64,000 nucleotides of DNA. It comes from Gymnorhina tibicen. Taxonomy: Eukaryota > Chordata > Aves > Passeriformes > Artamidae. Location: assembly GCA_013399875.1 (NCBI GenBank), contig VXAZ01006886.1, positions 4,953,272-5,017,271 of the forward strand, written 5' to 3'. Every line of letters starts with the position of its first letter. The first letter of the stretch is position 1. The notes below the pieces were generated by a model. That model searched no databases, was not told the DNA's origin, and saw only the letters and a program-made list of their open reading frames with translations. This document shows positions 38,415 through 50,014 of this stretch, in pieces. Made by a program: the position numbers and the translations under genes.

Positions 38415-39138
38415 GAGGCGAGCTCGGGGAGCACGCGGCAATGGTGGGTGCAAGCCGGGAAGGGATGGGAGAAAGAAGCTCACAAACCCCCTGGGCAGCC
38501 GATCCTGGTGCCCCAGCAGGACCCTCGGGATCAGCAGCTGGAACAGCAGGGATAAACACAAAATCCCGGGTGGTGGATGAGATATATCAAACTCCGAAGC
38601 AGTGGCAGGAACCCCAGGAGGAGGTCTCGGCAGGCAGGGGGTGCAGTGCTGGCAGCCCCGCAGTGTAGCGAAGGCTCAAAACAGCAACGAAGAAACAGCG
38701 GAGGCAGGGCAGCTGCCTCCCGGCAGCGCGGTGAAAGAAGGACTTGGGGTCCCAGGCCCCCTGAGGTACCCGAGCAGATAGTGATAGGGTCCCTCTCCTT
38801 CTTTTAGTGAGGTAGGGCGTTAAGGATGGGGTCCCAGCGCAGCGGCGGCTCCAGCCAGCAGAACCCCCACTCACAGCAGGAATAAGGTAGCAGAAGGCAG
38901 AACTCTGCAGTGATGACGACCTCCTCCCCACACTGACTGCAGCCTCTCTCCCCTCTGAATGCCGAGAGGGCTAGAAAACTCTAGGCCCTGTACCCAAGTA
39001 AAAGAGGGCAGTTAGTCCCCTCCCCCCTTTGGCCAGACCTTTTGTCTCTCTTAAGCACCCAGCAATTATCCCTTAGTATGGGGAAAAAAGTACTTCAAGA
39101 GGAAAAGAACAAAAGAAAGGAGCTTCCAAACCCCAACA

Positions 39139-39143
39139 CTCAT
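39139..39143. repeat. Target-site duplication CTCAT (right)
   Basis: Exact repeat of 38,047-38,051, immediately after the terminus CCCCAACA. Confidence 0.9.
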
Positions 39144-40527
39144 GTAAGCAGATACTACAGTATCCAACCTGGTTGGTAGCAAGTATGTAGCAGTTGCTAA
39201 ACAGTGACAAAAAATTCACTATTCCTGTATATCCACTTGTGTAACAGTGATTCTACAAGAGCATCAAAAGCATCAGAAACAGCTACCAGCTGTTGCCTCA
39301 GTCTGGGTGCCAGGATTTTGATAGACCATGACATACATCCATTTAGTTCAAGTTAATGCTGGGAGTAAAGGCAACTATTGAATGCAGATAAAATAGCATC
39401 CGCTTCACAGAGGGAAGACTCAAGGCATGCTATCTTGAAATTAACTATCAGCCACTTCAGAATGTGTTTCCTCAAAAACAAGCTCTAGACAGCTTTACAT
39501 GGTTATGTTCTAACCTGGGTTGGTAGGACTTCCAGGTCCAGCTGGCTAAAATTCAGTGCAATGAATTTACCAAAAATATTAAAGGTCAGTTCATGCATAG
39601 GTGCAATATCTGTAAAGGCAAAATTGCTTCATCCCTCTGAAGTTTTTATACAAGCAGTTTAGAGTAAAATATTTCTGCACAGATGTCTGTTAATCATTTG
39701 GTTAAGCTCCCAGCTGGTACAAAGCAGAGGGACACCAAACAAGCAAGCTGCAGACACTGCTCATTTGCCACTTGGTGTATCAAGTGAAACTCTAAAATCC
39801 AAGAATTTTAGTAAACAGTTCTAAACTTTAACAGGAAGCAGGCTTCTCCTCTAAATTTACAAGAGCACACTTTCAACAAAACAGCAGCAAATATAGTTTA
39901 GGAGATACAGTGAATAATAGAGTTCTCACAGACTATCTAGCTGTTCACTCCTGCAAGTACAGACTCTGCTTTGGTACTGATCCAGACAGGAAGAGACCAG
40001 GATGGATTGACTTTGACAAATGTAAGCTATTCAACATATGCTGGCAGGAAATGTTTACATCAGTCAACCACAATTCTGCCAGGACCGCTAAACATCTTGT
40101 CAGTCTACACCACGAATGTAGCTAACACAAGGCAAAACAGAATACTGAGGAACAAATTTGAATAGATGGCTCTAATTGGAACTAACAGTATTTTCAAAAC
40201 ATAGGCAACAAATGCTCAGGCAGTTGACGTTCCCTCATTGCTCACACCTTCCTGTCTGTACCACCATCCTCTCTCACAGTGAGTCAGTAATGTGGATGTC
40301 AGCCTCTAAGCAAATCTTTCTAAATAAAAGAGACCTAAGCTTTTCTACCTTAAAAATCTATTCAACCAGTTACATTAGCCTATTAGCCTCACACAGCGGG
40401 ACAGAAGGCCTCAACGTAGATCTTGCCTAGCCTGCAGAGATGATTATGCTATGGGAGTGCTTCCATTGTCCAGTGGCAAGTATGCTACATTAGTCAGGAG
40501 CACTATGACCTCTCTGCCAAGGGCACT
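39144..40527. other. Non-coding unique sequence
   Basis: No gene or element recognised. It separates LTR copy B from the next LTR. Overlapping plus-strand frames at 39,910-40,165 have no family resemblance. Confidence 0.6.
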
Positions 40528-40532
40528 CTGCC

Positions 40533-41391
40533 TGAGGGGTGCAGATCTATTCCCACCACCACTTGATCTACTGCTTTATGTACGAGTCCCCTCTTCCTCT
40601 CCTTGTTACTCAGAAAGGAAATACTGAAAATTCTCACTGCAGCACTGAGAACAGGAAGATCCCGGCTGCCCTGGTTTCATCGCAGTTGCCAAAGGGGAGA
40701 AGCCTAGAGCCACATGAGCATGGCTGGGTCACTATTCCATTCCACTCTCATCATCGCTGGAGGCGTGGCTTCTGGGAAGGGAAAAATAGAACACATAGAA
40801 GCGGTGCCATTTCATTCCTCTCTTTTTTTGGGGATGTTGCCAGTGGCCAGTGCTGTGGACTCTGCTCCTCTCACACTGCTGCCCATCCCTCGAGGGAGTT
40901 TGTCCATCACTCTTCTTCATCAGCTTAGGGAAGGGGAGCGCCAGCCGCAGGAACATCCACCATCTTGACTTTGTCCCGGGAATAACCCCGTGTCACTGCC
41001 AGGCTGTGGGAACATCCACCATCTTGTCTTTGTTCTAGGAATAACCATGTGTCACTGCCAGGCTGTGGGAACCATCTTGTCTTTGTCCTGGGAATAACCG
41101 TGTGTCACCGCCAGGCTGTGGGAACATCCACCATCTTGTCTTTGTCTCATCAGCCATGTGAAACTGGGTTGGTGTGCTGAGCACCTTCTTGTGTGCAAAT
41201 TGCCCTGTCTTTTCTATCCTTTCATTATTAATATTGTTGCTGTTATTTTTTGTTTCTTATGCCTTTGCTGTTTGTTTTCATTAAGTTATCTCAACCCATA
41301 GTATCTGCCTTTGTCCCTCTCTCACCAGAGGGGGTGGGGATAAAGGGAAGCTTTCTCTTTAGAGTTTCCCAGCTGATTTTAAATCACCACA
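40533..41391 (+). mobile_element. Solo LTR, ERVL-like, with a tandem repeat in its U3 part
   Basis: The 3' end is clear: a T-rich region, AAGTTATCTCAACCCATAG, then CTCTCTCACCAGAGGGGG and the terminus AAATCACCACA at 41,391. The TTATCTCAACCCA phrase is shared with the LTR at 36,959-37,518 and places this one in the same broad ERVL-like group, although the rest is different. The 5' end is uncertain. A TG at 40,533 preceded by CTGCC would pair with CTGAC after the 3' end as a 4-of-5 target duplication, giving 859 bp. The body includes a 59-bp repeat array (40,950-41,146). No internal retroviral genes are adjacent. Confidence 0.7.
40950..41146 (+). repeat. 59-bp tandem repeat within the LTR (about 3.4 copies)
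   Basis: Copies of GGAACATCCACCATCTTG...GCCAGGCTGTG start at 40,950, 41,009, 41,068 and 41,121. The third copy lacks 6 bases (CATCCA), so its length is 53. The fourth diverges after about 26 bases. Copies differ at a few positions, for example CCCGGG, TCTAGG and CCTGGG. Tandem repeats in this part of an LTR often act as enhancers, which is inference here. Confidence 0.93.
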
Positions 41392-41396
41392 CTGAC

Positions 41397-43389
41397 CAAA
41401 GCAGATTCCAGATATATGGAGCTACAATCTCTCAAACGGGACAGGATGCAAAATGCTGACATGCCATTTCAGGATCAGGCCTCTGCCATCATCAGCAAGT
41501 GACCTAAGGCCCCTGTCCCACACAATTGAATGAACTGACTACAGGTGCTATCTTTAAATAGGAAGTACTTGAGGTTAATGGCTGGCTGTATCTGCTGACA
41601 GCATTTAAAAAAAAAAAAATGCATAATGCATGATAAGCAGTGTTCAGAGGAAGACAAAAATAGCTCTGTATCAAAGAGGCTGGTTCCTTATTTGCCTCCA
41701 AGGGCAAAGGAACATGCTGGTCTTGCATGTAAGCAAATCACTTTTTCTTCTGAAAAGATGTTTCATCAAGTCTCCTACAGATAAACATCTGCCAACATCA
41801 ATATTCACTGCAAAACAACAAAACCTCCTTAACCTGAAGGTATAATATAACTTATTTCCAGTTAAAGGTCTCTCTTTGAAATAATAACATATTTCCTGGG
41901 CAGATGTGACTATTTGCTGAGACTCCAAAAGACATTAAAGGTTGACATCCAGCTGTTCTACATTTGATGAAATGTATGCGACAAGGTGGTGCCACAGTGT
42001 GATATGAGCTCATGAGATGAGTAAGGGAAGTCACCAGAGCTCTGGCCAGTTGTAAGATGGAAAATTCAAGAAATATAGCAAGCAGGTAAGCTCGGTCCTC
42101 TGGCTGCTGTCTCTTAGGGAAGAATGATCATACTCAGGATCTGAAGGTGATTTGGAAATTAAGATAAACAGTAGTAAGAATCTGACCAGAAAACAAGACT
42201 TATCCAACCCAAAGCAGACAAGGACAGAGTCAACTTTTGGAGTCTCCAGGGAAATGGTGCATTATGCCAAAAAATATAGACATGATCTGTGTGGCAAGTC
42301 TGATAAGGAACCATATATACTGCTAGGCCCGTACCACCAGGAAGTGATGAACTAAGGGATAAAAATCCACAGAGCAATAAATCTGAGTTACAACCCTTTG
42401 AAAACGATCCTCAAATGCCTTGCTTTCTGCATCCAGTTGTCTTACCCAGCCAGACATTTAGATTGAATTTAAACTTCCAGCTGAAGCCTGGTGCTGTTGA
42501 GGGTCAGATCCACTCTTCAACAGCCCACTTAAAATGACAAGCTGGAAAGGATTAGGTACAAAACTAGGTCCTGCTTTTAAGAGTGACTAGTTTTCAGGTC
42601 TTGGGATTCTGTTGGTCTGACCGAGTATGTCATTCAGTAAGGGCAGTGATTTTTATTAAGGCTATGTGTAACCACAACCCATGGCTTTACATCCTGGTAA
42701 CAGCACCCAAGACAAGACCTCCTCCAAGTCCCTTGAATTAACTCTGGTTATTTATTCAGTTTGCATAGAACACACCACTATGAAAGCAGGTGTTTCTTTA
42801 GCATTACAGTGTTCCTCAAAAGCTCTTCGGGGGCTACCCCAGGAACATTACAGCAAGGCAGCTAGTAGTTGACAAGGACTTGGGTAAGTATAGAGAAGCC
42901 CAGAAAAAAATACTTTCCTTGAATGGCTTGGCTGTCTCACAGATGGAAGGAAAACATGATATGACTAGCAAGATGTCCCAAGTAAAGGTGCTAGCAGAAC
43001 CAAAGCTGCAAATCACAGTGATAAGGGGTAAAAGGAAAGTGGATCAGTCATGTTCTGGTTGCTTTTGCAAAGACTTTTACCATAAATGTAGTTCTAAGGG
43101 TAACACTCCCCACCCTATCACCTACACCAAACGATGACATAACACCATAACCCTTTATGTAGTAATTCTGCATTATATCAGATATGTTGGCTAAAACAAC
43201 TGTGGAAAAAAAGCCATATCTCTGCCAAAGGAAGAAAACAAACTTTATTGGGATTTTTTGAGGAAGGAGGACAGCTGTGGACCAGGGCAAAAGCAAACTC
43301 AACTTTTGAAAGAGTTGTGTCAAGGTATCTCAAAGGCTCTTAAAGAAGTATGGCTGTTACAAATAAAAGGCAACAGCCTTCAAGCATTA
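41397..43389. other. Non-coding sequence, partly purine-rich
   Basis: No supported gene. It includes an A13 run at about 41,607-41,619. From about 42,030 the plus strand is rich in A and G, up to the LINE relic, and some of this may be older unrecognised LINE sequence. Open frames here (up to 91 codons) have no recognised family. Confidence 0.55.
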
Positions 43390-43800
43390 ATAACCCACTG
43401 AAAGATAAACAACAAAGGAGGAAGGAAAGCATCTTTTCATGATAAAAGAAGTTCACTAGTGCGGTCCCAGACAGACCTGTATTGGAACATGCATTATTCA
43501 AGGTATTCAGAAGTGATCTGAAAAATGCTGTGAGGAATAAAGAACAACTAAGAATAGAGTGTTATATTTTCTGTATAAATTCATGGAGCAAATCTTATCT
43601 TGAGGCTTTCCAGTTCTCCTTATTTCAAAATTAGTGTAACGGAACTAAGCCAGCACAGGAAAGGCAACAAGAATGAAAGATATGTATCAATTCCTGTATG
43701 AGGCTAGATTATAGACTAGAAACATATCATCTAGAGAGAAAAGGATATGAGAATTTTACACCATGAACAGCTTCGACAAGGCACAACTAGTTTTTTCTAA
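43390..43800 (+). mobile_element. Decayed CR1/L3-like LINE fragment
   Basis: The segment 43,452-43,540 aligns by eye with the part of CR1/L3 LINE reverse transcriptase encoding the SGVPQGS...LGP..FN.F..DL motif. Here it reads TSAVPDRPVLEHALFKVF, then RSDL. After a deletion, 43,608-43,800 follows the family's 3' sequence: TTCTCCTTATTTCAAAA, AGGCAACAAGAATGA, TATGAGGCTAGATTA and CTAGAGAGAAAAGGATATGA. Upstream, CTGAAAGATAAACAACAAAG also fits. The copy is old: many substitutions, missing sequence, no usable frame and no clear 3' terminal repeat. CR1-type LINEs dominate in birds and reptiles, which supports the organism call. Confidence 0.75.
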
Positions 43801-46380
43801 TTTTACTGTATGCATTTTATCTATTATCACAGAAGGCTTAAAAATTCAGAAATTGCTTTTTGATACTATTTATAACATCACTAAAATGTATTGTTGTAAA
43901 AGGTTACAAATATCAACGACTTACTCTTTTTTCTCTTCCATGACTGCCTAAATACCATCTCTGCATATTCAGTCTTGACAAGCAGTTTAAAGAAACTTGT
44001 CTTTTACCATGGTCCAATATAGCTTGGTCTAAATGACCAAAATCACCAGAGTTAACATCCATAAAGCGATATTGCTGGAAGCTTTCTAGTTCCTACATTA
44101 AATCTAGCAGTGAAAACTGAGGTTCACAAACAACCTCCCTAAGAGGTCAGCACAAATACACCAGAGCCTCACCTTAAGGCTGTGGGTTTCTGTAAGAAGT
44201 CCATATGGATGGCTGCTTGCAAGGTCACCTCGGCTCTGACTTGGACACTACACACTATTTTCAAAGGCTCACTGAACAATAGAAATGCCTACATTTAACA
44301 GTTATTTCTCATTTTTCCCCTAATCTTTAACAAATACTTCAGGATCTAGCTGCAATTAGATGAGAAATTACTTGGGGAGGAGACATAGGTGATTACTATA
44401 GAAAAGAACATACTTACCTTCACAACAACTTCACCTAGAAATGCACCTTCTCCAGGAACACTACACAGTTCCAAGATGTACTTGCTTCTGCTGCTGCAAA
44501 TATTAATAAGCTAGGAACCAAAAGTGTTTTCACTACTTTGTTCCTGGAGCATGGTAGAGGTATGATAAATGTAACAGGAGGAATAGTGCTTTTATCTTTT
44601 TCAGCTGAGCGGGCTACGATATCTCTATTCAGCCTAATAGGAAACACATGGGCTTGATGCAGATGAGCCTCTTATCTCAAGAGCTTTTCTCCAGAAGTGA
44701 GGTAGTCCAAGCAGAAAAGTCTCCTCTATTCTGTTCTCAAAGACAGAAGGAAAGAGGTAAAAAAGTCACACTGTTCCTAGGTCAACAGCACGATACTTGA
44801 ATATCACCACTTACCTCTTGAATGAGGAACGTGAAACAGTTACGATTGTTTCATTTCTTTCACTACCCAAGTGGTTTGACACAAATAGCTAGAAATATTT
44901 CAGTCCACCTGGGGACCACCTCTGCCCTTGACTCTTTATTGTTCAGCTTATGTCAATATTTCCTCTTTCTTCAGCAAATAAATCCACTTGCCTTGGTGCA
45001 ATGTAGAATTTGGTAAAACACTGCATAGTTCAATATCCTTTTCAGCACAAAGTGTGTTGAGAAGGCTTTACAAATCTGACATGCTCCCTTCAGAACACTG
45101 CCAGCCAGCCTTTAGGCCAGGCCCACTAACACAACTAAATTCTGTTAGCAAATGTAATTTCTATAGTGGGTAAGAAGTCACTTGTCAAGAGCTTTTCATC
45201 CTTCTCACTGCCATTTTTCAAGCTGCTTTTCCACAAATTCTATTTTTTATATATACACACACTGCAGTCCTTCAATCAACTTCGGACAAGCTCCATGGGG
45301 TATTTGTGCAGACTTCTGAGCTGGATACTTTGCCTCACTTCCAGTGTCCTTCCTGTTACAAGTCCTGTACATCCAGAGAAAGCTGTTCATAGACCTTGTA
45401 ACTAAATTACAGTAGCATTAACAAACCACACTAACCTAAGAACTCGTGTATAAACAAAATCCCTCAGATGGAATCTAAAGCAGTACAACACAGAAGATAA
45501 GGATTGCAAACCGGGTGACCCTTATGGCTTGGTATGACCACATCAAATTTGACACTTGTCATTGCAAGACACATCAAGCCACACTAACAGAGTAACCTTT
45601 CTCCTCCCAGCTGACACAAAGCATGTGCAGCTGTGACCTCTTTTACCCAGAGGTGTCCTGACTGAAGGAATTCAGCACGTCTGGCCACAGGGGAGTGACT
45701 GCTGGAAGCAATGATCTTCTAGATTTGTCTAGATTTAGACAAGACTGTCTCCTGTTAAGTTATGGGCTATATGACCACTCTGAACAGTCTGTTATCTACT
45801 GCAATGCAAAAGGTACATCACACCTTTCCTCCTTGAACAGCCAGCTGAAAGCACCAGTATCTACACAAATTATCAATACAAAGTTTCTAATTCACCGATT
45901 ACTCTCCCCTCCTGCCCTAGTCAGTACTTCATATGTCTGACACTTAGGAAGATTATTCTTTCCTCTGTGAATATTTGTCTGTGGCCTCTAAAGACACTTA
46001 ATGAGCACTGCAGAAAGTTGCCCCAAAGGCCAATCAGCGCTGGTTCCTACTTCCAGCAGTCAGCTTAGAACAATTAACTCCTGACACCTGAGATGATTCA
46101 TTGGCTTGTTCTTTAAAACACCACAGTTTCAGGTTATTGGTCATCAATATACAAGGCATAACACACGAGCTTTCAAAACCACGAGTTAGATTACAAATAT
46201 AGATGCTCAAGACAAACCTTGTGAGGGCTGCACACCACTTTGGGGGTTAAGAGGGGCAGCATTTCTGGGTTTCAGTTCATTTTGTGAGCACGTGCTCAGC
46301 CTCCAACTCTGGTAGCAGCCTCACAGAGAATCCTTCACAGAGACCAGGCCTACTGGGCAGGAGCTGTTAGAGATTGTTAC
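43801..46380. other. Non-coding unique sequence
   Basis: No supported gene, RNA or mobile element. Short T-rich and TATATA stretches (for example 45,240-45,262) are the only structure seen. Confidence 0.6.
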
Positions 46381-46680
46381 CTGATGCCATGAAATAATAT
46401 TTTAAAATTACAGCAGCAGCCACTTATGCTATGGAAACAATAAAATTTCCACCTAATGCATGTTAATTGGATTATTATTTTAAAGTCATACTCACTGCCC
46501 CCACATTAATAACAAATGAGCTCTCTCTAATTATTATTGGAGTAACTCCCATGCAAATTAATGATTAGGCCATTAACACCGTACAGCTGAATTGCCATTA
46601 ATTCTCACATTGGAGCAAATCAGCTAATAAAGTGACAATAAAAAAGGGAAATTCCTTTATGCATTACTGAATTCCTTCAC
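46381..46680. promoter_or_regulatory. Candidate conserved enhancer: dense homeodomain cores with an octamer
   Basis: About 19 TAAT or ATTA cores fall within 300 bases. They include the composite ATGCAAATTAATGATTAGG at 46,551-46,569, where a perfect POU octamer (ATGCAAAT) overlaps two homeodomain cores. The sequence is free of simple repeats and recognised transposons. This composition is typical of vertebrate conserved non-coding elements near developmental genes. Conservation itself cannot be judged from one sequence. Confidence 0.4.
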
Positions 46681-48984
46681 TCATACCAAAGGCATGCAGC
46701 GAAGGACTGTTAAGCACTTTTTCCTCTTATGAAATGTTGAACTGAAATTATTCATCATAATCTGGAAAAAAATGAGTACGAAAAGCTACATTTGTAAGTC
46801 TCGTGTGTTTGTAGGTAGTGCTAAAGTGCAATATTTTAGCCACTGCTCATAGGGTATAGTGTAACACAGACAGTCACAGACATAACATAATCAGAATAAC
46901 TCAAAAATTTAAAAATAGTTGTTCTACATGCAACAGCACCAAATAATAGTTGTCACCTGGTAACCATTGCAGGGTTTTTTACATGTGTAGGACTTCTAAA
47001 TCAACACAAACTATGATTTTCAAATGGATGTAAGCTAATCACTCTTTATAATATATTGAGACTATACTACTGCACATTTATGAGCAGAGGAATTGAGTTT
47101 CTAAAATTGCATGAATACATGATATTAAAAGTAGAAAACCTCTTCTTTGCTAGGCCCCCCACACCTTTCTGACACATTTAAAAATCATTTACCCACTCTG
47201 TAATCATTCAGTTATTCAGTAAAACCCAAGCATAGCTCACAGTCATCATATAAACCTTTGAGCTTCTCAAACTTTTTTTAGACTGAGCTTTCCTAGCTTC
47301 CTAATCACAGGCATTCGAAAATATAATGCACTCATAGATAAGGGAGACCTTTCCCTCCCACCCTCACTTTCAACCCGTTTCTTTCTAATCTCAGGTTTGC
47401 ATCATAATTTTTGTATTCTGAATATAGTTGCTTTCATTACCAAACACACCCTATTATCTTTATATTTCTACATTATGAAAATTAGAATTTGCCAGAAAAA
47501 TGCAAGTTGCACTGCAGAAACCAATATCCATTAGTTTTCCAGGCAGAATACCCATGAACAAGAACATATAAAAGATGCATAGCTGTGGATATGATTACGG
47601 TGCTCTTTGGTGCAGAAGGAGTAAAGATCTCCCTGATTAACTTAAATGATCATGTTGCTCACAGTAGCAAAACTACATCATTTGATATTAATACCCTTGA
47701 TGTTGATATTAAAACCACCCAACTGATGTAATTGAAAATGTTCAGTACCTCCTTCAAGAATGATGAGTAGCAGTGGTCAACATTTCCTACTGATTTTCTA
47801 AGAGCTGTGTTTCTGTGTGGATTACCCAGTATTGCAATTTCAGTTTAGCAGACTCTACAAATGCATACAGAACCGTAGCCAGATGGGTAAATCGGTGAAC
47901 CCTATGCACGCTTTATTAAATTTAGCACACTCAGCAGTTTGCAAGACCAGGAATAAAACATGCAGACCAGCTTCCTAACTAGGCACCACACCAGCAGAAT
48001 AATAGATGTGCTTTATAGACTCCATCTGGGTACAAAAAAAAAATAGCAGGAAAACAACCCCTACAACATTAAGTGGAAACATATAAATGTCTTATTTGTG
48101 TGACATACAGGAATACATTCAAATCATACAGTGGCAACTGTGGTTTAGTCCATTTATCCATGTTTAATAAAGGCACTTCAGAAGACCTTTAGCCCTCAAG
48201 GAGTTCAGATTAGTGCTAAATAAAAACATCCTTGTTATCTGGTTTACATGTTATTGCTCATTTAAGGTTCTATTTCTTCCCTTTTCAGACAGCACTGACC
48301 AAAATATACTGCAAGTACCACACCCTTTTAGTCACACAGCTCCAACAGTATCTTCTGCTATTCTTCACGATCTGAGCAAGACAAGCTTAGGAACTCTGGT
48401 CCAAGTACAACTTGAATGCTCAAACCTGCAAATAAGTCAAAACAATGGCAGCTCTTCATTGTTGTAACTTCCTTTCTTCACCCGGGAAGAAGTAACAGTC
48501 ACTGTGACATTAAGTGTCATACACTGCTAGGTATACAACACTTTACTGCTTCACAAGAGCGGAAAAGCTGAAAAGCATCAAGCGCTGTATTTGGAAAGCA
48601 CCAAACAATACAGAGCTTCAGCCACAGCTCCTTGTTACCCTGCCTGTAACAAGGATGTTCAGGGTACAGGAAATATCACCTGTTCAGCCCTCTCCCATCA
48701 CCCAGGCAGAACACTGCAATTTGCCCTGGGACAAGCCAAACCACACCACTGACTCCAGGAGGACTCACTTCAAACACTGAAAAAGGGCAGCCCACACCTC
48801 AGCCCTGCCCTCTCCCACAGGGATAACTTAGCAATAGCCTCGAGACAACTGATACTCCTCTTCCTCTTGAGCCTCTCTGCCACACCACCAGAAGTGTGAC
48901 GTTGAGAGTTTCCAGCCTCACAGCTGTGGCCGGCATGAGGACATGGGCCCCTCAGGGCTCAGCAGCCACATAGCCCCCAGTGAT
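46681..48984. other. Non-coding unique sequence
   Basis: Nothing recognised apart from a short perfect inverted repeat at 48,630-48,654. A hand count over 48,001-48,360 gives G 54 and C 76, so the plus-strand C excess persists up to the retroviral remnant. The part 48,780-48,984 is more GC-rich and could include rearranged retroviral sequence, but no family was recognised there. Confidence 0.55.
48630..48654. repeat. 9-bp perfect inverted repeat
   Basis: CCTTGTTAC at 48,630-48,638 and GTAACAAGG at 48,646-48,654 are separated by the 7-base CCTGCCT. This forms a compact perfect hairpin, with no other context to suggest a role. Confidence 0.8.
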
Positions 48985-49439
48985 ACCAAGATCAGCCAGG
49001 CTAAAATGTATTTATAGCTGTCTTTATGTAGAAGTCCTGTAAAGTCAATTTGTCGATAAAATTCCAGGGAGTTACCAGATTTGATAGCCCCTATTACCAC
49101 TTTATTTCCAGTATTTGGGTTATTTCTTTCACATGGGCCATAATTTTAAGTGTTTGAATATAGAGCCTCAGTCATCTTGGAGCTAATTACTGCCTTTCTT
49201 AAGTGTTTTAACAACTTTTCTGCATTCCAGTGTGTAGACCGGTGTTCTTTGTCTCTCGTAATTGCTTCTGGAACTATTACGTGTCCATTAGGGGTGACTG
49301 CCCATCCACAGGGGTGAAATCTAGCTTCTAATGCTTCAATTAATTGGCAATCTTTTGCACTATATTCTGACTTAATATCTGGTACGTTAATCTCTCACTG
49401 TGGAACCAAAACGTGGATGCCTTTTTCTGCAGCCTCTTC
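48985..49439 (-). pseudogene. pol fragment: integrase N-terminal part
   Basis: After RNase H the minus-strand frame runs through the linker to a degenerate HHCC zinc-binding region. An H-rich HRSTHW and a lone Cys in GPCERN remain where a Cys pair is expected. It then reaches FYRQIDFTGLL, which holds the first Asp of the DDE triad. Similarity stops after YKYILAW near 48,990. The rest of the catalytic core and the C-terminal domain are missing, replaced by a hydrophobic stretch of unknown origin. Stops occur near the RNase H boundary and before the zinc-binding remnant. Confidence 0.85.
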
Positions 49440-49860
49440 AGCTGCCCTGTCAGCTAAGACATGTTCTCATTTTGGCCCTATTTTGTCTGGTGTGCTCTAC
49501 AGTGTATAATTGCAATTTCACTGGTTTTTGTACCGCTTCCAAAAAATGTAGTATTTGTGTCCCATGTTTGATTGACGTACCATGTGCTGATAACGAACCT
49601 CCCTCCTTCTAAATTGCCCCATGGGATGCACACTACACCAAAAGCAAATTTAGAATCTGTCCAGATGTTTACTTTCTTCTTTTCACTCAGTTCCAGTGCC
49701 CGGGTGAGAGCAACCAGTTCGGGCTTCTGCGCTGATACATCTGACATTAGAGCCTCAGATTCAATTACCTCGCTCTGGGTAGTTACCACATATCCTGACG
49801 TGTTTTCCACTGCAAACAAGGCTACTTCTGTCTGTGTATAGTCCCCAGTCTGGGTTCTCT
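49440..49860 (-). pseudogene. pol fragment: RNase H domain
   Basis: The domain begins with YTDRSS (first catalytic Asp kept; the residue after it is Arg where Gly is usual). It continues after a frameshift with the ELVALTRALEL helix (catalytic Glu), then WTDSKFAFGVV (second Asp), IIHCRAHQ and, after another frameshift and a stop, LADRAAEEAA (last Asp). All four acidic positions can be traced, although the frame is broken between them. Confidence 0.9.
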
Positions 49861-50014
49861 ATCGGGCTGTCCTTTAAATCCAGTCAGCTGGAATAAACTT
49901 CTCCTATCGTTTGCAGACAGTCATGTTCTGGAGTACTTCCTACTTTGGTGGCCAACAGAAACATAGCAGGATCAGCAATAGAGGGGGTTTTGAGGGTAAT
50001 GTCATCCTGTTCCA

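Larger units (their letters stand above)
38052..39138 (+). mobile_element. Solo LTR, same family as the 20-kb LTR (copy B)
   Basis: The 1,087-bp unit starts TGTCTCAGTTTGAAAGACAG and ends CTTCCAAACCCCAACA, flanked by a perfect CTCAT duplication. From the start through the GC-rich middle it aligns with the minus strand of 19,644-20,717: the TACTAATATGTATGTGTATA-like segment, the paired GCAGGGGGCGCT boxes, then TCAGCAGCTGG and GAAGCAGTGGCAGGA. The last 300 or so bases do not align by eye with copy A, although total lengths are nearly equal. The longest open frame in the window (205 codons) begins here and is not retroviral or cellular in character. No internal genes adjoin, so it is a solo LTR. 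Confidence 0.92.

Noticed and set aside
38051..38668. Longest open frame (205 codons, plus strand)
   Set aside because: It starts within a base of an LTR terminus and runs through the GC-rich LTR. The related LTR copy does not conserve it as a protein, and its composition explains the lack of stops.
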